From Cupriavidus consociatus (lineage in GTDB: Bacteria; Pseudomonadota; Gammaproteobacteria; Burkholderiales; Burkholderiaceae): a stretch of 54,039 nt of DNA. The notes beneath the pieces are model-generated. The model made no database searches and had not been told where the DNA came from. It worked only from the letters and a program-made list of their open reading frames with translations. The DNA lies in contig NZ_JAGIQA010000027.1 of assembly GCF_017814975.1 (NCBI RefSeq), positions 6,802-60,840 of the forward strand, given 5' to 3'. Made by a program: the position numbers and the translations under genes. Below, one piece after another: positions 43,334 through 52,417 of the stretch. How positions within the stretch are numbered: the first letter of the stretch is position 1; each line of letters begins with the position of its first letter.

Positions 43334-43708
43334 ATGAATCGGTTAATTCTGGCGATTGGTCTTGGCCTGTTGACAATTCAGGGCTGCGCGACAAAGAACT
43401 ACGGGCGGGTCGGGACGGTGACGGACTTCGAGCGGCAGACGATGTCCTGTCGTGAGATTCAGCTTGAGCAGGCCAAGGTAAATGGCTTTACCCAGGCCGT
43501 CGAGAAGGAGAGCGAGTTCAGTGGCCGTTCAGTTCTGTCATTCCTGGGAGACTTCGGCATCGGGAACATGATCGAGAAGCGTAGCGCCATGGAAAGCGCC
43601 GACAATCGCGCGCGTCAATTGCAGACACTCAGCGACCTGCGTCGATGCCCGGAGGCGACACCGCAGGCGGCGACGGCGCCAGCTCCATTGCCAACTGCGA
43701 GCCGATAG
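43334..43708 (+). CDS. Putative small lipoprotein
   Basis: A 124-aa protein with signal LILAIGLGLLTIQGC (lipobox Cys18). The mature part is helical and charged, containing CREIQLEQAKVNGFTQAV, EKESEFSGRSVLSFLGDFGIGNMIEK and a second cysteine near the C-terminus that may pair with the one in SCREI. The ATG is preceded by GAGGGGG. The GDFGIGNMIEK stretch resembles glycine-zipper-like linkers of small enterobacterial lipoproteins, weakly. Function unknown. Confidence 0.7.
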   Translation: MNRLILAIGLGLLTIQGCATKNYGRVGTVTDFERQTMSCREIQLEQAKVNGFTQAVEKESEFSGRSVLSFLGDFGIGNMIEKRSAMESADNRARQLQTLSDLRRCPEATPQAATAPAPLPTASR

Positions 43709-43732
43709 TCAGGCGCGGCCGGGCCATTAAAG

Positions 43733-44041
43733 ATGGCGGCGTTATTGGAAGCGAGCATGTGCCATTCCCTTCACACTGCGGCGAGCCTGGCCGAGTCAGC
43801 CACGTCGACCGACCCGAGTTCGAATCTTCGAAAGTGTTACGACGAAATTACGGCCACCACCGAGAAATCGATTCGCCTTATCCTCAGCCAGTCGGAAAGC
43901 GGTCGCGGCAACAATATCCGGGACGCATGGCTTGCCTACGGCCTCTACGTAGCATGGTGGAAACTCACCGCAAGTCATCGGACACCAGAGGACGATGAGC
44001 GTTTGCATAAGCTCGCGAGGCGATTCAGAGAGGCAATCTAG
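43733..44041 (+). CDS. Hypothetical small protein
   Basis: A 102-codon frame starting 24 bp after the small lipoprotein gene. The C-terminal half (RGNNIRDAWLAYGLYVAWWKLTASHRTPEDDERLHKLARRFREAI) has the regular hydrophobic-charged alternation of real helices. The N-terminal eight residues may be upstream sequence: a second ATG at 43757 has GGAAG before it. No signal peptide and no family recognised. Confidence 0.4.
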   Translation: MAALLEASMCHSLHTAASLAESATSTDPSSNLRKCYDEITATTEKSIRLILSQSESGRGNNIRDAWLAYGLYVAWWKLTASHRTPEDDERLHKLARRFREAI

Positions 44042-44301
44042 CGACGATGTGTTCGTGTTCCTGTTGATGGCGATGGGCGCATGGCGCGTCGGGCTGCGCC
44101 GCTATGCCTCCACCGGCAGCTAAAGCCCCTTTGCCCGCAATACGCGCAAGAATCCGAATAGCGGCATCAGCATTCTTTCCCCCTCTGTCACCACGGTGAC
44201 AACCCCTGTTTTTACTCTGCGAGCGCATTGCGGGGAGCGCAATCCGCCACGCGGCACCGGCCGCCGGCGCAGAACAACGCAGACAGACAGGGGAATGACA
44301 C

Positions 44302-45923
44302 ATGGCAGGAAAGCATGCAGCGCGTGGCGACGGCAACGGGCGCGCGCGGGCCGGGGCGGCGCTGACCGCGCTGGCGGCGGCAATGGCAGCGACACTCTCG
44401 GCGTGCGGCGGCGATGACACCGCGGCCAGCGGGCCCGCGCCGGCCGACACCGTGACCACGGCGCCGGCGCCCGCCGGCCAGGGCGGGCCGCGCGTGCTGC
44501 TGGCAGGCATCGACGGCGCCACCTATGCGCAGGTCCAGGGCGCGATCCTGCGGCGCGAGCTGCCCAACCTGGCGCAGCTGAACGTGGTGCCGGCCGCCAC
44601 CGGCGGCGTGCCGGGCACCGTCACCGCACAATCGACGCTGGGCGCGCCCAGTTGGGCCACGGTCTTGACCGGCACCTGGGTCAACCGCCACGGCGTCGAC
44701 GATGACACCGGCAGCACGCCGCTGCAGGCGCCCACTGTCTTCCGCCACCTTCGCGACGCCGGCAAGCCGGTGCTGCAGCAAGGCGCCACGATCAGTTCGC
44801 CGGTATTGCCGGCGCTGCTCAAGGCCGAACAGGAAACCGGCGCGCTCGATACGCTGGTTGACTGTGCCGGCGTGGATAGCTGCGTCACGCAGAACGCGCT
44901 GCGACAGCTGCAGTCCGGTTATGGCATGGTGTTCGCCCAGTACAGCGCCCCGGCTGCGGCAGCGGAAATCGGCGGATTCGGCGGCGGCGCCTATGCGCGC
45001 GCCCTCGTCGATACCGACAAGGCGCTGGGCGAGCTGCTGGCCGCCGTCGCCACGCGCCGCCAGGCGCAGCCGGGCGAAGACTGGCTGGTGCTGGTCACCA
45101 CCAGCCACGGCCCCGATGCCACCGGCACCACCACCACGGCGCCGACCGTGGAAAACCGCACCGCATTCCTTGCCACCAACAAGACGCTGAACGCCGCGCT
45201 GGCCCGGCCGGGCGCCGCCGCCCCCATCACTGCGGCAGAGCTGTCGGCGCTGCCGACCGAGGCCGATCTCGTGCCGACGATGCTCGCGCACGCCGGCGTG
45301 GCCACAGACCCCGCCGCCAGCCGGCTCGATGGCGCACCGCTGCAGGCGACTGCTGCCGGCGTACGGGCGATCGGCGCCAGCGTCGGCCGCTACAGCGACA
45401 CCATCACGCTGAGCTGGCAGAACCCCACCGAATCCTTCGGCACCACGCGCGTGCTGCGCGACGGCGTGGTGGTGGCTTCGCTGGCGCCCGGGTCGCGCGA
45501 GTTCACCGACAGCGCCTTCGACATGCCCACGGGCTTGTACCGCTTCAACTACACGCTGGTACGCAATGACGTGCCGGTGTCGTACCTGGCGCAGATCCAC
45601 TACGTCAAACCCGTCACGCTGGCGCCCACGCTGCGCGATGGCCTGGCCACGTACTTCAGCATGGACAGCAAGCCGTTTGCCGACAGCAAGGGCGGCGCCA
45701 CGCTCGGTCCGTGGGTTGCCGGCACCGATGGCGGCTCGCTTGCGGACGACAACTTCACCGGCAAGTCGCTGCGGGTCGATTCCAATATCGACGCCTACAA
45801 GCTGGCGCACAACGGCGCCGACATCGCGCTGAGCCCGCGGCGATGTGGACGCGGGTGCTGACGCTCGACGAGCTGAAGACGATCACCGGCGCGCGCCAGC
45901 CGCTGTCCACCCTGAACCCCTGA
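44302..45923 (+). pseudogene. Phosphodiesterase-like lipoprotein with a broken LamG domain
   Basis: The frame from 44302 runs to a stop at 45859-45861 (519 aa). A lipoprotein signal (about 17-35, LSACGG) is followed by a type I phosphodiesterase/alkaline-phosphatase-like domain: VLLAGIDGATYAQVQ, TLGAPSWATVLTGTWVNRHGV with the probable nucleophile Thr/Ser, and VTTSHGPDATG. A fibronectin-like part comes next, then the beginning of a LamG domain (GLATYFSMDSKPFADSKGG, KSLRVDSNIDAYKLAHNGADIALSP). There the frame ends abruptly in RRCGRGC. In the next frame the normal end of a LamG domain, MWTRVLTLDELKTITGARQP, reads to 45923. The middle of the domain (roughly 80-100 residues) is missing, so a deletion with frameshift near 45836-45850 is the simplest reading. 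The catalytic domain is intact and may still be made. Confidence 0.75.
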
Positions 45924-45983
45924 TCCGCCGACAACTCACCGGGGCGCCACGGCGCCCCCCGTCCCCTGCAGGAGCACAACACC

Positions 45984-46172
45984 ATGACTCTCCGATCTTC
46001 CACGCTGGCCGCCCTGCTGCTGTGCCTGGCGCTTGCCGCCTGCGGCGGCGATTCCGGCGACAGCCCGGCCACGGGCACGCCGGGTGGCACGCCCGGCGGC
46101 ACCCCGGGCGGTGGCGGCAACGAACCCGGCCAGCCGCCCGCAGTCACGCCGCAACTACGCTGCGCGCCCTGA
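45984..46172 (+). CDS. Small Gly-Pro-rich lipoprotein, possibly truncated
   Basis: A 62-aa product with a lipoprotein signal (LAALLLCLALAAC, Cys20) and a tail of three GGTPGG-type repeats followed by NEPGQPPAV. GGAGCACAACACC precedes the ATG. The product is little more than an anchor and a spacer, so it may be what is left of a longer exported protein whose body was deleted, like the broken gene just upstream. A genuine short lipoprotein is also possible. Confidence 0.5.
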   Translation: MTLRSSTLAALLLCLALAACGGDSGDSPATGTPGGTPGGTPGGGGNEPGQPPAVTPQLRCAP

Positions 46173-46243
46173 GCTGACGCAGGCAGCCGCCCGCTTTGGC
46201 TCCCGCCTCGCCGCCTATCCTGAACCCATCCGGCCCAGATCCA

Positions 46244-48397
46244 ATGAATTCGCATAGCAGACGCAATTTCCTCAAGCTTGCCGGCGGCAGTGCCGCCGCC
46301 ACCGCCGCGCTGGCCGCGTTCCCGCCGGCCATCCGCCGCGCGCTGGCAATCCCCGCGAACAATGCCACCGGCACCATCCGCGACGTCGAGCACGTGGTCA
46401 TCCTGATGCAGGAAAACCGCTCGTTCGACAACTACTTCGGCACGCTGCGCGGCGTGCGCGGATTCGGCGACCGCTTCCCGATCCCGCTGGCAGGCGGCCT
46501 CAACGTCTGGCAGCAGACCTATACCAACGGCAGCACCACGCGCAGCGTGCTACCCTACCACCTCGACAGCAGCGCGGGCAATGCGCAGCGCGTCAGCGGC
46601 ACGCCGCACTCCTATCCCGATGCGCAGGCCGCATGGGACCTGGGCCGCATGAACAAGTGGCCCACCTACAAGCAGACCCAGTCGATGGGCTACTACACCG
46701 AGGCCGAGCTGGATTTCCAGATGGCGCTGGCCAATGCCTTTACGCTGTGCGATGCCTACCACTGCGGGTTCCACGGCGGCACCAACCCGAACCGGCTGTT
46801 CCACTGGACCGGCACCAACGATCCGGCCGGCACGCATGGCGGCCCGGTGATCGACAACAGCGGCGACTCCTTCACCGGCTCCAACACGCCCTACACCTGG
46901 ACCACCTACCCTGAGCGGCTGAACGCAGCCGGCGTCAGCTGGAAGGTCTACCAGAACATGCCGGACAACTTCACCGACAACCCGCTCGCGGGTTTCAAGC
47001 AATATCGCGACGCCAACGCCGCGCGCGGCAACCAGCCCAACGGCAGCCCCTATCCGCCATACACCAGCGCCGACGACGCCATCAGCCCGCTGCTCAAGGG
47101 CGTGGCCAACACCATGCCGGATGGCGGCTTCCTGCAGGCACTGCGCGACGATGTTGCCGCCGGCACGCTGCCGCAGGTGTCGTGGATCGTGGCCCCGGCC
47201 ACCTATTCGGAGCATCCCGGGCCGTCCAGCCCGGTGCAGGGTGCGTGGTACACGCAGGAGGTGCTCAACGCGCTCACCGCCAATCCCGCGGTCTGGAGCA
47301 AGACCGTGCTGCTGATCAATTTCGACGAGAACGACGGCTACTTCGACCACGTGCCGCCGCCGTGCGCCCCCGCCTACGACGGCGATGCGCTTGCCGGCGC
47401 GACCACGCTGCCCACCGGCGAACTGGCGACCGAATACCACGTCGACAAGCAGCCGTACGGCCCCGGCCCGCGCGTGCCGATGTATGTGGTGTCGCCCTGG
47501 AGCCGCGGCGGCTGGGTCAACTCGCAGGTGTTCGACCACACCTCGGTGCTGCGCTTCCTGGAGGCCCGCTTTGGCGTCGTGGAAAGCAACATCAGCAGCT
47601 TCCGCCGCGCGGTGGCGGGAGACCTGGTCTCGGCCTTCAACTTCGTCAGCCCCAACGCCAACCCGCTGCCCTCGCTGCCCAACCGCGACAAGGCCAGCGC
47701 GGATGCCATCCGCACCGCGCAGGGCGTGCTGCCGCAGGTGCCGCTGCCCGCGGCAGGCACCCAGCCGATGCCGCCGCAGGAGCGCGGCACGCGTCCGTCG
47801 CGCGCATTGCCGTACGAGCTGCATGTCAGCGCCCGCGAGGACGCCCGCGAACGCGTGGTACGGCTGCTGTTCGCCAACGCCGGCAAGGCCGCCGCGGTCT
47901 ACCACGTCTATGACCGCCTGCACCTGGACCGCGTGCCGCGCCGCTATATGGTCGAGCCGGGCAAGGAACTGCACGGCAGCTGGGATGTCTTCGCCAGCGA
48001 CGCCGGCAAGTACGACCTGTGGGTGCTCGGCCCGAACGGCTTCCATCGCGCCTTCATCGGCGACGTTGCCGCGGCCGGCGCCGCGGGCGCCAGCGCGCCC
48101 GAGATCCGCGTCTGCTATGACATCGCCAACGCCGCGGTCTACCTGGACCTGATCAACACCGGCAGCGCCGCCTGCACTTTCACCGTGCGGCCCAATGCCT
48201 ACCGCAATGACGGCCCGTGGAGTTTCGAGGTGCCGGCCGGCAAGCAGCTGCAGCAGCACTGGCCGGTGGGTCTGCAGGGCAACTGGTACGACTTCACCGT
48301 GACGGCGTCGCAAGGCGGCTTCACACGGCGCTTTGCCGGGCGTATCGAGACCGGCAAGGACAGCGTGTCGGATCCGGCCATGGGCGTGACCGGCTGA
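46244..48397 (+). CDS. Phosphocholine-specific phospholipase C, Tat-exported
   Basis: A 717-aa enzyme of the PlcH/PlcN family that hydrolyses phosphatidylcholine-type lipids outside the cytoplasm. It has a twin-arginine signal (SRRNFLKLAGGSAAATAALA, residues 5-24). The phosphoesterase domain shows HVVILMQENRSFDNYFGTL (about 50-68), FHGGTNPNRLFHWTG, NFDENDGYFDHVPPP and VPMYVVSPWSRGGWVNSQVFDH. The C-terminus holds two beta domains of DUF756 type (SGAREDARE-like start near 525, second near 625). I chose the ATG at 46244; the ribosome site is weak. It may be co-transcribed with the broken phosphodiesterase gene upstream. It releases phosphate esters and can serve phosphate or choline scavenging. 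Confidence 0.92.
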   Translation: MNSHSRRNFLKLAGGSAAATAALAAFPPAIRRALAIPANNATGTIRDVEHVVILMQENRSFDNYFGTLRGVRGFGDRFPIPLAGGLNVWQQTYTNGSTTRSVLPYHLDSSAGNAQRVSGTPHSYPDAQAAWDLGRMNKWPTYKQTQSMGYYTEAELDFQMALANAFTLCDAYHCGFHGGTNPNRLFHWTGTNDPAGTHGGPVIDNSGDSFTGSNTPYTWTTYPERLNAAGVSWKVYQNMPDNFTDNPLAGFKQYRDANAARGNQPNGSPYPPYTSADDAISPLLKGVANTMPDGGFLQALRDDVAAGTLPQVSWIVAPATYSEHPGPSSPVQGAWYTQEVLNALTANPAVWSKTVLLINFDENDGYFDHVPPPCAPAYDGDALAGATTLPTGELATEYHVDKQPYGPGPRVPMYVVSPWSRGGWVNSQVFDHTSVLRFLEARFGVVESNISSFRRAVAGDLVSAFNFVSPNANPLPSLPNRDKASADAIRTAQGVLPQVPLPAAGTQPMPPQERGTRPSRALPYELHVSAREDARERVVRLLFANAGKAAAVYHVYDRLHLDRVPRRYMVEPGKELHGSWDVFASDAGKYDLWVLGPNGFHRAFIGDVAAAGAAGASAPEIRVCYDIANAAVYLDLINTGSAACTFTVRPNAYRNDGPWSFEVPAGKQLQQHWPVGLQGNWYDFTVTASQGGFTRRFAGRIETGKDSVSDPAMGVTG

Positions 48398-48472
48398 CGC
48401 CAGCCCCGGGCGGCCCGCGGCGGGTTTTCCAAGCGGGCCACGCCTTCTCCTGGACAGGACAATGTTCCGGAA

Positions 48473-48517
48473 AGGCCGCCTTGTCGGCGGCCTGCGGCTG
48501 CTACGGCGGCGTTTTTT
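48473..48517 (+). terminator. Hairpin and T-run after the phospholipase gene
   Basis: Stem AGGCCGCC (48473-48480) / GGCGGCCT (48486-48493) with a five-base loop lies about 75 bp after the stop. A further GGCGGC and then six T (48512-48517) follow, so an alternative longer stem ending directly at the T-run is possible. A likely intrinsic terminator, though the first stem is 18 bp away from the T's. Confidence 0.6.
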
Positions 48518-48611
48518 GTATGCCTGCGCACAAAACAGGCGGGCCTTACACCCGTTTGCGCTTTGATCGCGGCGGCCGCATGACGAACAATGACGGCAAG
48601 GGGGAGGTCGT

Positions 48612-50264
48612 ATGCAAGAAATCGCCACAGAACTCGATGTGATGCACACGGAATCCGATCTGGTTTGCGAGCCGACGACGGGTAGTATCCGGAGCGCGAG
48701 CCAGGTGTCAGGCGCTGCCGTGCTGCCCGTCATTGTCTTCGTGCTCGAGTCACGCCATCCGGCGTCGTGGGAACACGAGCTGGTGAACCGGATCCACGCG
48801 TCCGGCATCTGCGAGACCCTTGTCCGGGAGCTCGAGCCGTCCAATGGCAGCGTCAAGGGCACGACGCAAGCTGATCGCGCTGACGCTGCAGCGCGGTTGC
48901 GCAAGGTCTCTGCAATCGTCGATCTCACTGGCCGCCTCGGCGCGGATTCCCAAAGCGATGCTGTCGAGGGTGTATGGCGCCTTTGCGATCGGCGCGGCGT
49001 GGTGCTGGGTGACGGGCACCATGGACTCGAAACGATCGCGGCGGGCGTCGGCATTCATCTGAACCTTGTTGCGAGCACTGCGTCGGGAGCCACCCTGATC
49101 GACAAGGCGGGGGCATTCGCCTGTCCGGGCGAACGCGTATCGCCGCAGCGCTTGTGCAGCTATGCGGCCAAGCTGTTGCTGTCCGCGGTGCGCGAGATTG
49201 CCGTGCTCGGCGCCCTGGAGCCGCGTCCGGCGTGGAAGCCGGACGGCAAGCGTGCGAGCTTGCTGCAGCGGATGATGTGGAAATTGCGGGAGCTGGGCCA
49301 CCGCTTGTTGCGCTTGCTCAGGGGCTGCCTGCTGGTTGACTATTGGATGGTGGGCGTCGTCGACATGCGCTTGACCGAAGCCATGCGCTCACAACACTTG
49401 CCGGTGCGATGGATCGGCAAGCGCAAGGGAGCCCGGTATTGGGCGGATCCGTTCGGCGTGCCCGGCAGCAAGGATGAAATCTATTGCGAGGAATTCGATC
49501 TCAAGCGGAACATTGGCCGCATTGTCAGGTTGAAGCTCGGCGATTCTGTCGAGCCGGATGCGCCCAAGCATGTCGATCTCGGGCTGGCGGGTCACTTGTC
49601 GTACCCCTATCTGTTTCCTCACGACGGCGCCTTGTATTGCGTCGCGGAATCGGCGCAAAGCCGCCGCTGCGTGCTGAACCGGCGCGACGAGAGCGGACGC
49701 TGGGCACAGGTCGCGGTACTCCTTGACGATACCGAGGTTGCCGACCCCACCATCTTCTGGCACCAGGGATACTTCTGGCTGGCGTACACCGACGTATCAC
49801 TGGGTGCGTTCGACAACCTTTGCCTGTGCTATGCATCCGATCTTCTCGGCCCATGGCACGCGCATCCACAGAATCCGGTGAAGATCGATCACCAGTCATC
49901 GCGCTCCGCTGGCGCCGTCGTCACGGAAGGCGACCAGTTGTTGCGCGTGGCGCAGGTATGCAAGAGCGGATACGGCCAGGCAATCGCCGTCAATCGAATA
50001 CTGCATTGCACGCCTCACCTCTATCGAGAGGAGGTGGTTCGAATCGTCAGCCCGGAAAGAGATCAGTTGAATCCACGCGGTATCCACACGATGTCGGCCT
50101 GGGGAGATCGTACCCTGGTGGATGGCAAGCACTCCGTGATCAGCTATTGGGTCCTGCGACGCAGGATCACGTCCCGGATTTCCCGCGCGGCGCAGCGGTT
50201 GCTTTGCCTTGGCATCTACCAGCATTGCAACGAACCCTTGCTGCATCTGGTTCTGGAATTGTAG
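48612..50264 (+). CDS. GINT1-like glycosyltransferase with formyltransferase-like N-terminus
   Basis: A 550-aa cytoplasmic protein. Residues about 35-230 resemble the formyltransferase-like N-terminal module found in some polysaccharide proteins (VIVFVLESRHPASWEHELVNRI). Residues about 255-550 form a five-bladed beta-propeller-like region with RYWADPFGV, GHLSYPYLFPHDGALYCVAES, DPTIFWHQGYFWLAYTD and DLLGPWHAHPQNPVK. This matches the family named after plant glucosamine inositolphosphorylceramide transferase 1, whose bacterial members occur in surface-glycan clusters. GGGGAGG precedes the ATG. It stands alone after a terminator, with no glycan genes beside it. Substrate unknown. Confidence 0.7.
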   Translation: MQEIATELDVMHTESDLVCEPTTGSIRSASQVSGAAVLPVIVFVLESRHPASWEHELVNRIHASGICETLVRELEPSNGSVKGTTQADRADAAARLRKVSAIVDLTGRLGADSQSDAVEGVWRLCDRRGVVLGDGHHGLETIAAGVGIHLNLVASTASGATLIDKAGAFACPGERVSPQRLCSYAAKLLLSAVREIAVLGALEPRPAWKPDGKRASLLQRMMWKLRELGHRLLRLLRGCLLVDYWMVGVVDMRLTEAMRSQHLPVRWIGKRKGARYWADPFGVPGSKDEIYCEEFDLKRNIGRIVRLKLGDSVEPDAPKHVDLGLAGHLSYPYLFPHDGALYCVAESAQSRRCVLNRRDESGRWAQVAVLLDDTEVADPTIFWHQGYFWLAYTDVSLGAFDNLCLCYASDLLGPWHAHPQNPVKIDHQSSRSAGAVVTEGDQLLRVAQVCKSGYGQAIAVNRILHCTPHLYREEVVRIVSPERDQLNPRGIHTMSAWGDRTLVDGKHSVISYWVLRRRITSRISRAAQRLLCLGIYQHCNEPLLHLVLEL

Positions 50265-50458
50265 TGAGGTGCGGCCGGTTGCTGGTCCGGGCGACTCATC
50301 AGCCATGCGGTCAATCAAACCGTTGACGTTTGCGCACGACTTGCGCCCCGGTATTTAACACGGTCTGGCCAGCACCGGCGTCTCGGTTTTGTCATATTGC
50401 CCCGCTAGACTGCGCGGTCGTCCGGACCTGTCCGGTCCGCTTCCCTCAACTACTGCGG

Positions 50459-51379
50459 ATGACCATGCTTGGCGACCTGCTGATGACTTTTTTCGAAGTG
50501 GCGCGCCAGGGCAGCATCACCATGGCGGCCCGGCAGCTGCGCGTGAGCCAGCCCACCGTCACCGGCCGCATCCGCCAGCTCGAAGAGTCGTATGGCGTTG
50601 AGCTGTTCCACCGCCGCGCCAGCCGGGTCGACCTGAGCGACGTGGGACTGGCGCTGATGCCGGTGGTCGAGCAGCTGATGCAGCACGAAGGCCAGGCCGA
50701 CTACCTGCTGCGCAACGCTGGCGACCTGCGCTTCGGCAGCCTGCGACTCGGCGCCACGGGTCCCTACTACATCCTGCGCGCGGTGGCCGCGTTCCGGCAG
50801 CGTTATCCGGCAATCGAGGTAAGCCTGGACATCGGCAATTCGCAGCAGATGCTGGAAGCACTGTTCGAGTACCGGATCGACGCGGCCGTGTCGTCGCATC
50901 CGGTGGAAGACGACCGCCTTGCACGCATCCGCCTGGCCTCGGCGCCGATGGTGCTGGTGGCGCATCCGGACCATGCCCTGGCGCGCCTGCCCCAGGTGGA
51001 CCTGGCCCAGTTGCGCGGCTGCCATTTGCTGGTGCGCGAGCACGGCTCGATGACACGCAAGGCGACCGAGGATGCGCTCGCCGCCTGCGCGCAGCAACTG
51101 CCACGGCATACCGTGATCGGCAGCCGCGAGGCCATCTACGAAGCGATCCGCCAGAACCTCGGCGCGAGCGTGATGCCGCTGGGCGAAGTGCCGCAAGACC
51201 CGCTGCTGCGGGTGGTGCCGTTCGCGCACGGGGCGCCTGTGCTGAACGAATACCTCTACTGCCTGCAGAGCCGGCGCGGCACGCGCCTGGTGGGTGCCTT
51301 CCTGGCCTGCGTGACGGCGGCCGATTTGGCCGATTTGGCCGATTTGGCCGATGCCGCCGCCGAGCCGCGGGCGGCATGA
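50459..51379 (+). CDS. LysR-family transcriptional regulator
   Basis: A 306-aa regulator: winged helix about 5-65 (LLMTFFEVARQGSITMAARQLRVSQPTVTGRIRQLE), effector domain about 92-290 (LRLGATGPYYILRAVAAF). The C-terminal end contains ADLADLADLAD, from a 9-bp repeat GCCGATTTG (three exact copies from 51320), a spot prone to length change. The start at 50459 fits the normal LysR N-terminus; the 43 upstream codons are Cys/Pro-rich and unlikely. Its TGA overlaps the ATG of the carboxypeptidase gene, an unusual same-strand coupling for LysR genes, so it probably controls its own operon. CbbR/CysB-like control of phosphonate genes is a possible alternative. Confidence 0.9.
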   Translation: MTMLGDLLMTFFEVARQGSITMAARQLRVSQPTVTGRIRQLEESYGVELFHRRASRVDLSDVGLALMPVVEQLMQHEGQADYLLRNAGDLRFGSLRLGATGPYYILRAVAAFRQRYPAIEVSLDIGNSQQMLEALFEYRIDAAVSSHPVEDDRLARIRLASAPMVLVAHPDHALARLPQVDLAQLRGCHLLVREHGSMTRKATEDALAACAQQLPRHTVIGSREAIYEAIRQNLGASVMPLGEVPQDPLLRVVPFAHGAPVLNEYLYCLQSRRGTRLVGAFLACVTAADLADLADLADAAAEPRAA

Positions 51380-52401
51380 CCGCGCGCGCCGACGCCTTTC
51401 CTGAATATGACCAGCTGCTGGCGCTGCTCGACGCCGCCAGCCATGTACTCGACTGTCGCGTGGTGTGCGAAGCCGTGGTGCAGGGACACCGCTTCGGCGT
51501 GCATGTGGCCACCCTCGGCAGCCGCGACCCGCAGTCGCCGGCCATCGGCATCTTTGGTGGCATCCACGGGCTGGAGCGGATCGGCACGCAGCTGGTGCTG
51601 GACTACCTGCGTTCCGTGCTGGGCCGGCTGGCGTGGGATGAGCTGCTGCATCGCGAACTGCAGGCCGTGCGGCTGGTGTTCATGCCGATCGTCAATCCCG
51701 GCGGCATGTGGGCCGGCACCCGGGCCAATCCCAACGGCGTCGACCTGATGCGCAACGGCCCGCAGGACGCCGACGCGCGCGTGCCGTTCCTGGCCGGCGG
51801 GCAGCGCCTTGGCGCCTGGCTGCCCTGGTATCGCGGCCCGGAAGGCGGACCGATGGAGCTGGAGAGCCGCGCGCTGCTGCGCGTGGTGCAGGAAGAACTG
51901 CTGCCGCGCCCGCTCAGCTTCGCGGTGGACTGCCACTCCGGCTATGGCTGGCGCGACAGCATCTGGTTCCCCTACGCGCGCACGCGCCGGCCGATGGCGC
52001 ACCTGCCCGAGATGTTCCTGCTCAAGACGCTGTTCGAGCAGGCGCATCCGCACCACGGCTACACCTTCGAGCCGCAAAGCCACCAGTACCTGCTGCACGG
52101 CGACCTGTGGGACCATGCGTATGACCTCGCGCCGGCCGGCAGCATGTTCCTGCCGATGACGCTGGAACTGGGCTCGTGGCTGTGGATCAAGAAGAACCCG
52201 CGCCAGCTGTTCTCGCGCGAGGGGATCTTCAATCCGATCAAGGCGCACCGCACCGCGCGCGTGCTGCGCCGCCATGTGAGCCTGTTCGATTTCCTCGGGC
52301 GCGTCGCGTTTGCGCCGGAACGCTGGCTGCCGCGCGGGCTGCAGCGCGAGGCGCTGCTGCAGCAGGCGCACGCGCACTGGCAGACGCAAGCGTCGCCATA
52401 A
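51376..52401 (+). CDS. M14-type zinc carboxypeptidase / amidohydrolase-like peptidase
   Basis: A 341-aa M14-superfamily protein. The zinc ligands are in FGGIHGLERIG (His64, Glu67) and the third histidine is in AVDCHSGYGW. VNPGGMWAGTRANPNGVDLMRN supplies the substrate-carboxylate site, and the catalytic glutamate is in MTLELGSWLW. No signal peptide is present, so it acts in the cytoplasm. The family includes succinylglutamate desuccinylase-like and peptidoglycan-peptide enzymes; the substrate is unknown. It overlaps the LysR stop by four bases and is followed after 16 bp by an alpha/beta hydrolase, giving a three-gene operon. Confidence 0.87.
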   Translation: MTARADAFPEYDQLLALLDAASHVLDCRVVCEAVVQGHRFGVHVATLGSRDPQSPAIGIFGGIHGLERIGTQLVLDYLRSVLGRLAWDELLHRELQAVRLVFMPIVNPGGMWAGTRANPNGVDLMRNGPQDADARVPFLAGGQRLGAWLPWYRGPEGGPMELESRALLRVVQEELLPRPLSFAVDCHSGYGWRDSIWFPYARTRRPMAHLPEMFLLKTLFEQAHPHHGYTFEPQSHQYLLHGDLWDHAYDLAPAGSMFLPMTLELGSWLWIKKNPRQLFSREGIFNPIKAHRTARVLRRHVSLFDFLGRVAFAPERWLPRGLQREALLQQAHAHWQTQASP

Positions 52402-52417
52402 GCTGGTGAGGAATGGC

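Noticed and set aside
46550..49054. 834-codon open frame opposite the phospholipase and GINT1-like genes
   Set aside because: It lies antisense to two well-supported genes, has Arg/His/Ala/Val-rich composition typical of GC-rich shadow frames, and no family motif.
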